From the NCBI GenBank assembly GCA_003486645.1, contig DNGI01000221.1, forward strand, positions 1,365 through 25,457: DNA of 24,093 nt, given 5' to 3'. The position numbers and the translations under genes are program-made. This stretch comes from Cyanobacteria bacterium UBA11370 (GTDB lineage: Bacteria; Cyanobacteriota; Cyanobacteriia; Cyanobacteriales; Coleofasciculaceae). The notes below the pieces were generated by a model. It ran no database searches. It was given only the letters and a program-made list of their open reading frames with translations, and was not told the DNA's origin. Below, in pieces: positions 1-7,846 of this stretch; within the stretch, counting starts at the first letter, position 1; every line of letters begins with the position of its first letter.

Positions 1-63
1 TTGTTGGTTGTTGGTTGTTAGTTGTTAGTTGTTGGTTGTTAGTTGTTAGTTGTTGGTTGTTAG
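1..63. repeat. Heptanucleotide tandem repeat, nine copies (TTGTTGG/TTGTTAG)
   Basis: Nine contiguous 7-bp units run from the first base and probably continue outside the window. They lie inside the purL frame on the minus strand. Three heptamers make 21 nt, so the encoded peptide repeats every seven residues. The type matches cyanobacterial short tandemly repeated repetitive (STRR) sequences. The same unit family returns at 15778-15826. Confidence 0.9.
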
Positions 64-1528
64 TTAACTGTTCATTACTAACCGATAACCCATCCGTTAC
101 ATCCGTTACCCCATCCGTTGCCACATCCGTTGCCAAAGGGCGCAATCGAATCACAGCCGCATCAGCATCTCCCGGCAAAACTACCGTATTATTTTGAACT
201 TGATGATCATACTGACGATAAACCCAACGCTTAGAAGCAATAGTAGGAGTATCAAGCAATTCCAGAAGAACCTCACTCCAAGTTTTACAATTACCTAAAA
301 TTTCAATACCTGCCGTTGTACAAGGCGGGAGAGAATTAACCGTCCATTCCCAAGCTTTTACTGCATACTCCGGCGGTTCTGTCAATAATTCCCGATGATA
401 AATTGGCGTATTATCCGCTAAAGCCGTCGCTGGAATTTCCGCCGCTACCCCACCCTGAAATAGAATCCGTACAATCGGTTCCTCAATAACCGTACCCGCC
501 ACCACCGCATGGAGTCCCCAACGGTGGAAAATATCAATTAACTCCTGTTCCCGTCCCTTGTGTGCCACAAATAGCATCCGTTCCTGGGATTCCGAAAGTA
601 GATATTCATAAGGAACCATCCCCGTTTCCCGCACCGGAATTAAGTCTAAATCCAACTCAATTCCCACACCCCCTTTCGCTGCCATTTCTGAGGTGGAACA
701 GGTGATACCCGCCGCACCCATATCCTGTGCCGCAACGACAGCACCCGTTTTAAAGGCTTCCAGACAGGCTTCAATGAGTGATTTTTCGAGGAATGGATCG
801 CCGACTTGCACCGCAGGACGGTCATCCATCGATTTATCACTTAATTCAGCACTGGCAAAACTAGCCCCACCCATGCCATCTCGACCTGTGGTAGACCCGA
901 CGTATAGTACAGGATTACCAATACCAGATGCTCCAGATTTGACAATTTCTGGAGTTTCCATTAATCCTAGCGCCATGACGTTAACTAAGGGGTTGCCTGT
1001 GTAAGCGCGATCGAAATAGACTTCGCCGCCAACGGTGGGAACCCCGACGCAATTACCATAGTGGGAAATGCCTTCAACTACACCACTAAACAGCCGTCTT
1101 GTGCGTGCATCATCTAAAGAACCGAAGCGTAGGGAGTTCAAAACGGCAATAGGACGCGCCCCCATTGTAAAGATATCACGTAAGATTCCTCCGACACCCG
1201 TTGCTGCACCTTGAAAGGGTTCGACAGCAGAGGGGTGGTTGTGGGATTCAATTTTAAAGGCGAGTTGTAGTCCGTTGCCTAAGTCTACTACGCCCGCATT
1301 TTCCCCAGGGCCAACGAGGATGCGATCGCCTGTGGTGGGAAATTGTTTAAGTAAGGGGCGGGAGTTCTTGTAACAACAATGTTCTGACCACATCACGCCG
1401 AACATTCCCAGTTCAGCTTTATTGGGATGTCGTCCTAGTCGTTGGACAATTTCTTGGTATTCTTCGGGTTTAAGACCTTCGGCGGCAATTTCTTCAGGGG
1501 AGAATGGGGTAGAGGAGGTGGTAGACAT
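1..1528 (-). CDS. purL: Phosphoribosylformylglycinamidine synthase II (PurL), 5' part, cut by the left window edge
   Basis: PurL catalyses the ATP- and glutamine-dependent conversion of FGAR to FGAM in purine synthesis, with PurQ and PurS as partners in the cytoplasm. The minus-strand frame is open from ATG at 1528 to base 2, giving about 509 residues of a family that is usually 730-800 long. Visible PurL signatures are WSEHC near residue 48 with the conserved His50, SHNHPS at 95-100, a following PFQGAATG, and later [16 protein letters not shown]. After residue 465 (VIRLRPL) the normal linker is replaced by repeat-encoded peptide ([15 protein letters not shown], then a period-7 Asn/Gln/Thr/Leu stretch). 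The frame stays open through it. The second half of the enzyme lies outside the window, so I cannot tell whether the gene resumes normally. The thioredoxin-fold gene upstream is on the same strand, 56 nt away. Confidence 0.93.
   Translation of the reverse strand, partial: MSTTSSTPFSPEEIAAEGLKPEEYQEIVQRLGRHPNKAELGMFGVMWSEHCCYKNSRPLLKQFPTTGDRILVGPGENAGVVDLGNGLQLAFKIESHNHPSAVEPFQGAATGVGGILRDIFTMGARPIAVLNSLRFGSLDDARTRRLFSGVVEGISHYGNCVGVPTVGGEVYFDRAYTGNPLVNVMALGLMETPEIVKSGASGIGNPVLYVGSTTGRDGMGGASFASAELSDKSMDDRPAVQVGDPFLEKSLIEACLEAFKTGAVVAAQDMGAAGITCSTSEMAAKGGVGIELDLDLIPVRETGMVPYEYLLSESQERMLFVAHKGREQELIDIFHRWGLHAVVAGTVIEEPIVRILFQGGVAAEIPATALADNTPIYHRELLTEPPEYAVKAWEWTVNSLPPCTTAGIEILGNCKTWSEVLLELLDTPTIASKRWVYRQYDHQVQNNTVVLPGDADAAVIRLRPLATDVATDGVTDVTDGLSVSNEQLTNNQQLTTNNQQLTTNNQQPT
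87..134. repeat. ATCCGTTAC/ATCCGTTGCC repeat array inside purL
   Basis: Four copies of an ATCCGTT(A/G)C-type unit spaced 9-12 bp apart. On the minus strand they read ACGGAT and encode Ala/Val-Thr-Asp repeats in PurL. Bases 87-111 are identical, in reverse complement, to 19616-19640 inside the chelatase gene. Confidence 0.85.
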
Positions 1529-1584
1529 AGAACCCTTGGACGGATGGCACAGGGTTTATTTTATCGGGTAAAGTGATGCTGATT

Positions 1585-1839
1585 TTAGCAATAGTTCTGC
1601 AACATTCGCTCCAACTGTTGCACTGTAGCACGGGGAGAGGGACGAGGAACGGGTTCTTCTTGATCAGAAACCTTGTGACATAAGACTGGCACTTCATACT
1701 GATAAGCTTCAAACCAATCCTCACGAGTGGTAATGTCTCGCACTTCTAGTTCAATATCTAAACCTTGAATCTGTTCTAGCTTTTCTTGGAGTCCCTCGCA
1801 AAGGTGACAACCTGGCTTACTGTATAGAATGAATTGCAT
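1585..1839 (-). CDS. Glutaredoxin/thioredoxin-fold mini-protein (DUF836-type)
   Basis: An 84-residue soluble protein that begins with a beta strand followed by SKPGCHLCEGL, giving a CxxC pair at Cys11 and Cys14. It also has a VPVLC segment, which resembles the cis-Pro loop of thioredoxin folds. Length and motif fit the small glutaredoxin-like family PF05768, whose members are presumed thiol-disulfide proteins without an assigned substrate. Start is ATG at 1839. It lies 56 nt upstream of purL on the same strand and could be co-transcribed with it. The second cysteine of the active site is present, so a dithiol mechanism is possible. The physiological partner is unknown. Confidence 0.8.
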   Translation of the reverse strand: MQFILYSKPGCHLCEGLQEKLEQIQGLDIELEVRDITTREDWFEAYQYEVPVLCHKVSDQEEPVPRPSPRATVQQLERMLQNYC

Positions 1840-1875
1840 AACTCAAATGATTAAGAAGAACAGAAACTATCTTTT

Positions 1876-1956
1876 CTAGTGACACTCCCCGGACTCTACT
1901 TCGTTAAAGTTCAGGGATTCTCCTTTCTTTCCCTTGGGGGTTTTTCCAGACGGCTT
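1876..1956 (-). mobile_element. Remnant of an IS200/IS605-family right end (end of a tnpB-like frame plus hairpin)
   Basis: Reading the minus strand, a short frame ends KPSGKTPKGKKGESLNF and then ESGECH-stop. This resembles the C-terminal tail of TnpB/OrfB proteins from cyanobacterial IS605-type elements. The DNA includes an imperfect hairpin (about 1886-1917, several G-U pairs) flanked by GAGAATCCC and GGGGAGTGTCAC, the usual layout of such right ends. An in-frame stop at 1969-1971 and the absence of any transposase body show it is only a fragment. The call rests on recalled family patterns, so it is moderate. Confidence 0.45.
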
Positions 1957-2069
1957 ATAGCCTTTGAGTCAAAGGATGGATGATATCCATTTCATATCCA
2001 TTTGAGGAATTTGGGGGGAGAGCGATCGCAAAAAACGCAAACTGAGGTAACGTAATTGTGTAGTTGTAG

Positions 2070-2142
2070 CGCCCTCGGCAGGAATCGAACCTGCGACCAA
2101 AGGATTAGAAATCCCTTGCTCTATCCTCTGAGCTACGAGGGC
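2070..2142 (-). tRNA. tRNA-Arg (anticodon UCU)
   Basis: On the minus strand the acceptor arms GCCCTCG and CGAGGGC pair over 7 bp with discriminator G at 2070. There is a D arm (GCTC/GAGC), an anticodon stem AGGGA/TCCTT with loop TTTCTAA giving anticodon TCT, and a T arm GCAGG-TTCGATT-CCTGC. The 3' CCA is not encoded. No long variable arm. It reads AGA codons. Confidence 0.96.
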
Positions 2143-2526
2143 ATAAATTTATGATACAGAACTCCAACCCCTAAGTGACTCTACTACAGCCTGACAAAAA
2201 TAAATAACCAATGAGTAATTAGGCTTGATTCCAGATAGGCTGAGGTCTGGGCATTAACAGGTTTGGTGTTTGTGGTAACGGGTCACTGATACTTGTGGCT
2301 CGATAGTCAAGATACACTATAAACCAACATAATATATAGGTGCTTGTATTGGGTAGTCAGAGGAATTAAAGCAATTGACCTAAGATTGACCCCAGCAGTC
2401 TGCGTAATTGACAGCGCCGATCTGCTCTTCCGTCACTAGTCAAACACAAGCAAAGATGATTGCTTCAATTACGGCCAGCACTACAGCATCACCTAAAGTC
2501 CTCCTCAGGAGTCATTTGCCAGTGTT
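2143..2526. other. Intergenic region, no gene seen
   Basis: This 384-bp gap separates the tRNA from the next plus-strand gene. It is AT-rich around 2315-2340 (TATAAA, ATATATA), where a promoter for the downstream gene could sit, but no clear -35/-10 pair can be chosen. An AGGAG at 2505-2509 lies 17 nt before the start of the next gene, too far for a typical ribosome site. Confidence 0.4.
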
Positions 2527-3186
2527 ATGTTTATTCTGAAACGGCAGGATGTTGAAATCTCTAGTATGCAGCACCCCAAGCGGGAGCAGCAAATTCCCAT
2601 TCTCAGTTATCAGGGACAAACCTTTCGCTTAATTAGTGTATTTCGTGCCAATCAAGCCGAAGAAGCCAGAGCCTTTTGGCGAGATCTGACGGATAATCGG
2701 GGTAAAGCCTGTGTCTTATTAGAAGAACCTGACCGCTATAGTGTTTGGGGAAAAATCCGTCTGGAACAACTGGGGGCTGAGATCGGGCCTGACTCAAAAA
2801 TTGTATCCTATACTCAAGCTTGTCTTTTACTGCTACAAACGGTTTACCTAGATATTGAAGATTTGTTGGGAAACAGACAGGCTGGGTTGTTTCAGAAAGA
2901 TATTAGTGAGGTCTTTGGACAGTGGCATTTTCCTCAAGCGGACTCCCCAGAAGCCGTACATCACTTACTAACTCTAGACCCACTTAACAGTCTACAGATT
3001 CCGCCTTGGGAAGAACACCATCTGATTACTCTATTGCAAGAACTCTATCGTTTGGGGAAAGACTATTTTGGAAATACTAACTTTGCTGAAGGAGTCAGCG
3101 ATATATTGCAAGATATGCCAGAATCCGATCAAACTCAGTTCATGGAGTGGCTGCAATCCTCTCCTCTGGGAAAACTCTGGCGATAA
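2527..3186 (+). CDS. Cyanobacterial protein of unknown function (possibly Npun_F0813-like)
   Basis: A 219-residue soluble protein with no signal peptide or membrane segment. Its composition and codon use look like a real gene, and it reminds me of the cyanobacteria-restricted family annotated Npun_F0813, although this is recall and not an alignment. The N-terminal half is rich in beta-type segments (QIPILSYQGQTFRLISVF; ACVLLEEPDRYSVWGKIRL). The C-terminal half looks helical. No catalytic motif is recognised. The start at 2527 has poor ribosome-site support; an alternative in-frame ATG lies at 2566 (MQHPKREQQ). It precedes the membrane-protein gene by 127 nt on the same strand. Confidence 0.75.
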   Translation: MFILKRQDVEISSMQHPKREQQIPILSYQGQTFRLISVFRANQAEEARAFWRDLTDNRGKACVLLEEPDRYSVWGKIRLEQLGAEIGPDSKIVSYTQACLLLLQTVYLDIEDLLGNRQAGLFQKDISEVFGQWHFPQADSPEAVHHLLTLDPLNSLQIPPWEEHHLITLLQELYRLGKDYFGNTNFAEGVSDILQDMPESDQTQFMEWLQSSPLGKLWR

Positions 3187-3313
3187 TCTAGAATGAAGTT
3201 AAAAAAATGTATCATAGCTGGTTTTCAGGATGTCATACTGGTTAGCCAGCCGCTAAGGTTTATAAGATTACGGTTGTGTAATTTCCATTGTCAGGAATTT
3301 CAAAAACGGTATT

Positions 3314-4363
3314 ATGAGCACCTCTGTAGATAAGTCAACTGGAACTCAAGCCCTTCTGACAGGTCAGAATATTGTCTATGCCGGAATCGCTTGGGCTGTC
3401 GTATCGCTGATATTTTTCCTGCTGTTTAGTGTGACTCCCCGTGGAGAAGACAGTCCGTTTTGGTACTTGATTGGAACCTATATTCTGGAATGTCTGCCTT
3501 TTTTAGCAGCGGCTTTACTTTGTTATAGAAATTGGGGTAGCCCTCAAATTGCGAGTGGGCGTAATGTTTGGCTGGGGATTGGATTGGGCATGATTGCCTA
3601 CTTTATCGCCAACTTGATCTTTGGGGTGTGGGAGTTATATTTCGGTCTTGATCCGGATGTATCACCCGCCGATTTGTTTTACTTAATTTCCTACGTCTTG
3701 ATTGGTTGGGGCATGATTTTAGCGGTTCTACCAAGACGTTTGAATTTAGAGGTTTGGCAATGGGTAACGGTAGGGGGAATTGCCGTTGTGGGCGTTGTGA
3801 TCGCTGTCTTGGTTTTGTTTTACACTCCATCACCCTCAGAGTCAGCCGAGGTGGGAACTCCTGCGGTTAAGATTGAACAAGTCGCATCTAAGTTGAGTTT
3901 ACCCAAAGCCGTTGCTGCTCCAACCCCATCGAAAGCGCCTGCAACTCCCTCCACCCCCAAAGCGCCAACACCTGTAGAAGAGGAAGAGGTGAATCAAAAT
4001 CTACCCGCTTGGGTTATTTCCCTTGACAAGGTACTCAGTCCCCTCTCCAGACAGGTGAATTTTCTTTACATTGTTTTCGATGTTTTCCTGCTTATTATTG
4101 CCTCAACCCTATTATTAGCGTTTTGGGGCGGACGTTTCGCTCAGTCTTGGCGCATGATTGCCTTTGCGACCTTATCTCTTTACATTGCGGATATGGGATT
4201 TAAGGTATTTGGTGCGATCGCTGAGGCTAAGGGTCAAGAATATCAAAGCGGAGCGATCACTGATGTCGGTTTTATTTTCAGTGCAGTATTCTTTGCAATA
4301 GGGGCTGCTCTGGAATATGACGTATCCAGTCGCTCCCGCCGTACTGCACGTCGGCGCACGTAA
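3314..4363 (+). CDS. Eight-segment integral membrane protein of unknown function
   Basis: A 349-residue protein with about eight hydrophobic segments (near residues 18-42, 48-68, 82-106, 116-136, 150-170, 245-270, 277-300 and 312-335). A long Pro/Ala/Lys-rich loop with an acidic end (about 172-232) splits it into five plus three segments. The fourth segment begins SPADLFYLISY, resembling the P-x-x-x-D-x-x-Y-L motif in membrane sensor modules of some diguanylate cyclases and histidine kinases, but no output domain follows. The C-terminus is basic (RSRRTARRRT). The next gene starts 8 nt after the stop, so the two are almost certainly co-transcribed. Function is unknown; a membrane-sensing role is inference only. 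Confidence 0.8.
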   Translation: MSTSVDKSTGTQALLTGQNIVYAGIAWAVVSLIFFLLFSVTPRGEDSPFWYLIGTYILECLPFLAAALLCYRNWGSPQIASGRNVWLGIGLGMIAYFIANLIFGVWELYFGLDPDVSPADLFYLISYVLIGWGMILAVLPRRLNLEVWQWVTVGGIAVVGVVIAVLVLFYTPSPSESAEVGTPAVKIEQVASKLSLPKAVAAPTPSKAPATPSTPKAPTPVEEEEVNQNLPAWVISLDKVLSPLSRQVNFLYIVFDVFLLIIASTLLLAFWGGRFAQSWRMIAFATLSLYIADMGFKVFGAIAEAKGQEYQSGAITDVGFIFSAVFFAIGAALEYDVSSRSRRTARRRT

Positions 4364-4371
4364 GGTAAGCT

Positions 4372-5385
4372 ATGAGTCCTAGAAAACTGTCTGATACTGA
4401 TAAAAAAGATATTCTGAAACTGTACCGAGAGCCAGACGAGACAACTTCAACTCTGGCTGATCGGTATGGCGTGAGTAATTCGACCATTAGCCGCCTTCTT
4501 AAAAGCAGCTTGTTAGAGTCAGAATATGAAGCACTCATTCAGCAAAAGCGATTAAATCGCACGCCGAGTAGTGAGTCTTCACCTCCTCTCAAACCCTCGA
4601 ATTCATTACTGGAGTCGGAGACGGAATCATCGCCTCTTATTCAAACGACTCAGCCATCAGTGGAGTGGGAGGATGAATCTTCAATGTCACCGTCTACAGA
4701 CCCCCGTTGGCGACGCAGGCGTTCTTCAGTACCCCCTAAACTACGGACTGAAGCAGATCCGATTCAGACCGAGTTACCCCTTGATTTTCGTCCGTCTCAA
4801 TTGCCAATGGACTCTGAGGAGTCAGATGAATTTTTCGAGGAAATCGATCAAGCAAAAACTAGCGACTTAGAAGAGTTACTAGATGACAATTTAATGGGTC
4901 TAGATGAAGATCTAGATGAGGATTTAGATGACGATTTAGATGAGGATCTAGAGGAGGACTTAGATGACGATCTCGATGATGATTTAGATGAAGACTGGGA
5001 CGATGAAGAAGTAGAGTTCCGAAGTCGGAGACCTATCAAAAACTCCCCGATCAGGAGTAATATTAACGTTCAAGTGTTACCTTTGTCTGAAGCCTCTCTG
5101 CCCAAAATTTGCTATTTGGTTGTAGATCGATCCGCAGAGTTAGTTGCTCGACCCCTGAGAGAGTTTAGCGATCTCGGACGAATTCCGGTTGAGGAAGTTC
5201 AGCAAAAAACACTACCGATATTTGACAATCACAGAGTTGCCAAGCGTTTTTCTAACCGTTCCCAGCGAGTGATTAAGGTTCCTGATGGTCAGATGCTGCA
5301 AAAAACGTGTTCCCATCTGAAAGCGAAAGGAATTACTCGATTGTTAATTGATGGTCAAGTTTACTCGTTATTTCCGATTGGTTAA
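4372..5385 (+). CDS. Helix-turn-helix protein with acidic tetrapeptide repeat and conserved-looking C-terminal domain
   Basis: A 337-residue protein in three parts. Residues 4-45 form a transposase-like helix-turn-helix (DTDKKDILKLYRE, then ADRYGVSNSTISRLLK). Residues 46-176 are Ser/Pro/Glu-rich and probably disordered, with a basic patch WRRRRSS at 113-119. Residues 177-209 are almost entirely Leu-Asp-Glu/Asp-Asp tetrapeptides. Residues 230-337 look like a compact alpha/beta domain (ICYLVVDRSAELVARPL, then ITRLLIDGQVYSLFPIG). It starts 8 nt after the membrane-protein stop. The layout suggests a DNA-binding regulator linked to the membrane partner, not an active transposase, since no DDE or tyrosine/serine recombinase signature is visible. 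Exact function unknown. Confidence 0.8.
   Translation: MSPRKLSDTDKKDILKLYREPDETTSTLADRYGVSNSTISRLLKSSLLESEYEALIQQKRLNRTPSSESSPPLKPSNSLLESETESSPLIQTTQPSVEWEDESSMSPSTDPRWRRRRSSVPPKLRTEADPIQTELPLDFRPSQLPMDSEESDEFFEEIDQAKTSDLEELLDDNLMGLDEDLDEDLDDDLDEDLEEDLDDDLDDDLDEDWDDEEVEFRSRRPIKNSPIRSNINVQVLPLSEASLPKICYLVVDRSAELVARPLREFSDLGRIPVEEVQQKTLPIFDNHRVAKRFSNRSQRVIKVPDGQMLQKTCSHLKAKGITRLLIDGQVYSLFPIG
4894..4997 (+). repeat. 12-bp in-frame repeat coding LDED/LDDD
   Basis: The unit is approximately TTAGATGAGGAT, varied at third positions. About eight copies encode the acidic repeat of the HTH protein. Variation is mostly synonymous or Asp/Glu, so the amino-acid pattern appears maintained by selection while the DNA has diverged. 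Confidence 0.75.
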
Positions 5386-5439
5386 TCCTGGGTAACATCA
5401 AAAGTAGGGAATATAAAGTTGGGAGTGGGAATTAGGACA

Positions 5440-6156
5440 TTAACTATTTTCTCCTCCCTGAGCTAATTTCTGTAAACACAGAGAAAATTCTTTTAAGGAT
5501 TCATTTCTTTTAATTATTTCATTACTAAGTTCTATAGACTTAGCTACTTCAGGCGATTGATCTTCACTATATTGGAGTTCTTTTAAATTCTTAGGCTTAT
5601 TTCTAAGATTCGGATTCTTCTTGATTAGAATTTCTTTGGAAAAATCTTTGAGATATTCTTTGGCATTGTTTCCTCCTAGTTCAGCTTCTACTATAAAATG
5701 TGTTTGACCAGGTTGATATTTGTTCGCAAATTTTATCCATTCAGGATTATTTCTAATTTCAGGATTTTTTGTAAAGTAGCAACAGATCCCTAGACAATCA
5801 ACTAACAGCCAAGCTTCAAGCTCTTGAAGGATGAGAATTAATAAAGCTTTCCCTTCAGATGCGTCAACTACTGGTTTAATTCGGTTAATTAGGGAATTTT
5901 TTTCCTTCCCTCGTTGAGCTTGTGATTGGGGACTGTCTGCATCTATAAGAAATATTACTAAGTCATTACTTTTGAGGTAGATGTTAACCGCTTTCTTTAA
6001 CCCATCAGGTTTACGTGCTACATCATTAAATCCTTGTTTCGTTCCCGATGAAATTGCTAAATTACATTTATAGTATTCCACTATTTTCTGAGCAATACAG
6101 CATACCGCATCTCTATCATGGTCAGACTCCGGAGTCCACAACAAAACACTAGGCAT
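5440..6156 (-). CDS. DUF4276-type TOPRIM-like protein, partner of the upstream ATPase
   Basis: A 238-residue soluble protein. Three blocks fit the DUF4276/RloB type of TOPRIM-like fold: an acidic N-terminal block TPESDHDRDAV (Glu10), a strand ending in acidic residues VIFLIDADSP (near 67-76), and LILQELEAWLLVD (near 107-119), close to the family's typical ELEAWFLAD. In TOPRIM proteins the Glu and the Asp-x-Asp pair bind Mg2+ for phosphodiester chemistry. The C-terminal third is Lys/Asn/Glu-rich. Its ATG at 6156 overlaps the stop of the ATPase gene by 8 nt, so translation is probably coupled. The same arrangement of ATPase then TOPRIM-like effector occurs in PARIS (AriA/AriB) and, as a fusion, in OLD nucleases. 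Nuclease activity is inferred. Confidence 0.75.
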   Translation of the reverse strand: MPSVLLWTPESDHDRDAVCCIAQKIVEYYKCNLAISSGTKQGFNDVARKPDGLKKAVNIYLKSNDLVIFLIDADSPQSQAQRGKEKNSLINRIKPVVDASEGKALLILILQELEAWLLVDCLGICCYFTKNPEIRNNPEWIKFANKYQPGQTHFIVEAELGGNNAKEYLKDFSKEILIKKNPNLRNKPKNLKELQYSEDQSPEVAKSIELSNEIIKRNESLKEFSLCLQKLAQGGENS

Positions 6157-7336
6157 TCTGAGTACCTAAAATTTCTTCTATTAAATGACTATGATAAATG
6201 GCACTACCTAAACCGAAATCATTCATCCAATCTAAAAGATCATCTCGCTTTTCAGCCAACTTATCCAATAAAAAAGATTTCGTTCCAGAGTCATCTTTTT
6301 TACTCAACAGAATCACAGATATTTCAGATGAGATTTCATCGGATTGAAAACAATCAAGGAGTTGAGAACTGTGGGTTGTAAAAACAACTTGTGTCCGTCT
6401 AGATAGCCTTTTCATGATTGCAGCAACATCTTTTAGGATACCCGGATGAAGGTTTCGTTCAGGTTCTTCTATACAAATTAGTGGCGGAATATCTGACTGA
6501 TATAACAGTATCAAATAAGCAATCAATCGGAGAGTTCCATCTGACATACTCGATAGGGGAATTTTTTTTCCATCCCCTTCTAAAACATTCACAATCTTTT
6601 CTTCCTCTCCAACTGAAATTAAGCTTATATTGAGGCAATTGTGTAGTTCTTTGCTGATTTCTTCCAGCTTTTCTTTTTTATTTTCAGCCCAGTAGTTTAG
6701 AACTTCCTGAACTTCACCAGCGTCTGCATCAAGACTTGGTGTCTTCTTACCATCTTTAATTCGTTCAGAAATACCCTTAAATCGTTCAATCAGATAGCAA
6801 GTTTGCCTCATGATAGCAGGATCTACATCATAAAACTCCCAATTTTTAATATAACTTGCTAATTTTCGAGTAAATGGTTTATTGCCAAAATTACCTGCCG
6901 ATCTTAAAGCTAATCCCTCTAAGGTTTCTGGATCTGACTGGTATCTTTGATTATTTCCACCATCTTCATCACTTACTACTCCTTGACCATTTAGAATCTG
7001 AATTATATCAATTCCATTAACTTTTAAAGTTTCATTAGCAATAGTAGTCTTTCTTTTGTCGGCTGTAACAAATATTCTATACTCGGCATACTTTCCCTCC
7101 TCTTCTACAGCTAGAGTAGCATCAATACTATCCTGATTAAATCTTAAGTACCTTTCCATTACTTCTAGGGGTGGAAATGAGTCTGCACCCACCAGTAGAT
7201 TAAAGAAACGCAATGCCTCTAAAGAGTTTGACTTCCCACTGGAATTAGATCCAACTATAATTGTTAGGTCTCTGAAGGTTAAATCCACTTCTCCTAAACT
7301 CTTAAAATTTTTAATTTTTGCTGATGTTAGTTTCAT
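6149..7336 (-). CDS. SMC/OLD-like AAA ATPase (AAA_15/AAA_21 type)
   Basis: A 395-residue ATPase opening with the RecF/SMC-type start KLTSAKIKNFKSLGEVDL. It has Walker A GSNSSGKS at residues 29-36, an ABC-type signature SSMSDGTLRL near 263-272, Walker B LICIEEPE followed by NLHP near 285-296, and an H-loop region VVFTTHSSQLLD near 320. The coiled-coil middle is short, as in anti-phage ATPases such as OLD, AriA and RloA rather than true SMCs. The ATPase would bind and hydrolyse ATP and gate the TOPRIM-like partner encoded downstream (8-nt overlap). The pair is more AT-rich by eye than its housekeeping neighbours and lies as a two-gene block, suggesting acquisition. A named defence system cannot be assigned from sequence alone. 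Confidence 0.85.
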   Translation of the reverse strand: MKLTSAKIKNFKSLGEVDLTFRDLTIIVGSNSSGKSNSLEALRFFNLLVGADSFPPLEVMERYLRFNQDSIDATLAVEEEGKYAEYRIFVTADKRKTTIANETLKVNGIDIIQILNGQGVVSDEDGGNNQRYQSDPETLEGLALRSAGNFGNKPFTRKLASYIKNWEFYDVDPAIMRQTCYLIERFKGISERIKDGKKTPSLDADAGEVQEVLNYWAENKKEKLEEISKELHNCLNISLISVGEEEKIVNVLEGDGKKIPLSSMSDGTLRLIAYLILLYQSDIPPLICIEEPERNLHPGILKDVAAIMKRLSRRTQVVFTTHSSQLLDCFQSDEISSEISVILLSKKDDSGTKSFLLDKLAEKRDDLLDWMNDFGLGSAIYHSHLIEEILGTQNA

Positions 7337-7469
7337 GGTTATGAATTTATTTTAATTTTACCTATTTGGTAGACTAATATCCCTGTGAGAAACCTACAAG
7401 AACAAAGAGATTGGGACTGGCGATCGCAAAACCCTCCAGTCCCGTATTTTTTCAAATTACCAACCCCAA

Positions 7470-7826
7470 TCAACGAATTGATCCGAGTAGCTGATAGATT
7501 AGTGAGTTAATAAAACCAAGAGCAACCGCTCCAATTAAAGCACTCCAAAATCCCCAGCGCAACCGAAATCCTGTGACTAAATAAGCCGCCAATCCAAAAA
7601 TAATCGCATTCAAAACAATGGCAAATAATCCCAAAGTTAGGACTGTAATTGGAAAGGCTAAAAAGGCTAAAATTGGACGTAATAAAGCATTCAAAATTCC
7701 AAAAACGGCTGCTGACCACATTGCTTTCTCAAACGTGTCAATTTCCACACCCGTTGGCAATTTTGAAATAATGAACAAGCTAACCGAAGTAACGATCCAT
7801 GCAATAATCAAACTAACCAGATCCAT
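7470..7826 (-). CDS. Phage-holin-4-superfamily membrane protein (YvlD-type)
   Basis: A 118-residue protein with four hydrophobic segments: VSLIIAWIVTSVSLFIIS, a central AAVFGILNALLRPILAF, VLTLGLFAIVLNAIIFG and ALIGAVALGFINSLI. The pattern N-A-L-L-R-P followed by an ITVLTLG segment is typical of PF04020 (phage_holin_4_2), a widespread family of small bacterial inner-membrane proteins. Despite the family name there is no evidence of phage or lysis function; the neighbours are chromosomal. It lies 20 nt downstream of ychF on the same strand and may share its transcript. Confidence 0.85.
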   Translation of the reverse strand: MDLVSLIIAWIVTSVSLFIISKLPTGVEIDTFEKAMWSAAVFGILNALLRPILAFLAFPITVLTLGLFAIVLNAIIFGLAAYLVTGFRLRWGFWSALIGAVALGFINSLIYQLLGSIR

Positions 7827-7846
7827 GAGTGTAACTCCTTTATTGA

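Noticed and set aside
693..1004. Plus-strand open frame of 103 residues
   Set aside because: Exact antisense shadow of conserved purL sequence.
4372..4506. HTH protein as an active transposase
   Set aside because: Only the HTH is transposase-like; no catalytic DDE or recombinase motif and no inverted repeats bound the gene.
4848..5039. Ser-rich minus-strand frame of 63 residues
   Set aside because: Complement of the Asp/Glu repeat of the HTH gene; low complexity only.
7470..7826. Phage lysis module suggested by the holin-family name
   Set aside because: The family is common in non-phage chromosomes, and no endolysin or structural phage gene is nearby.
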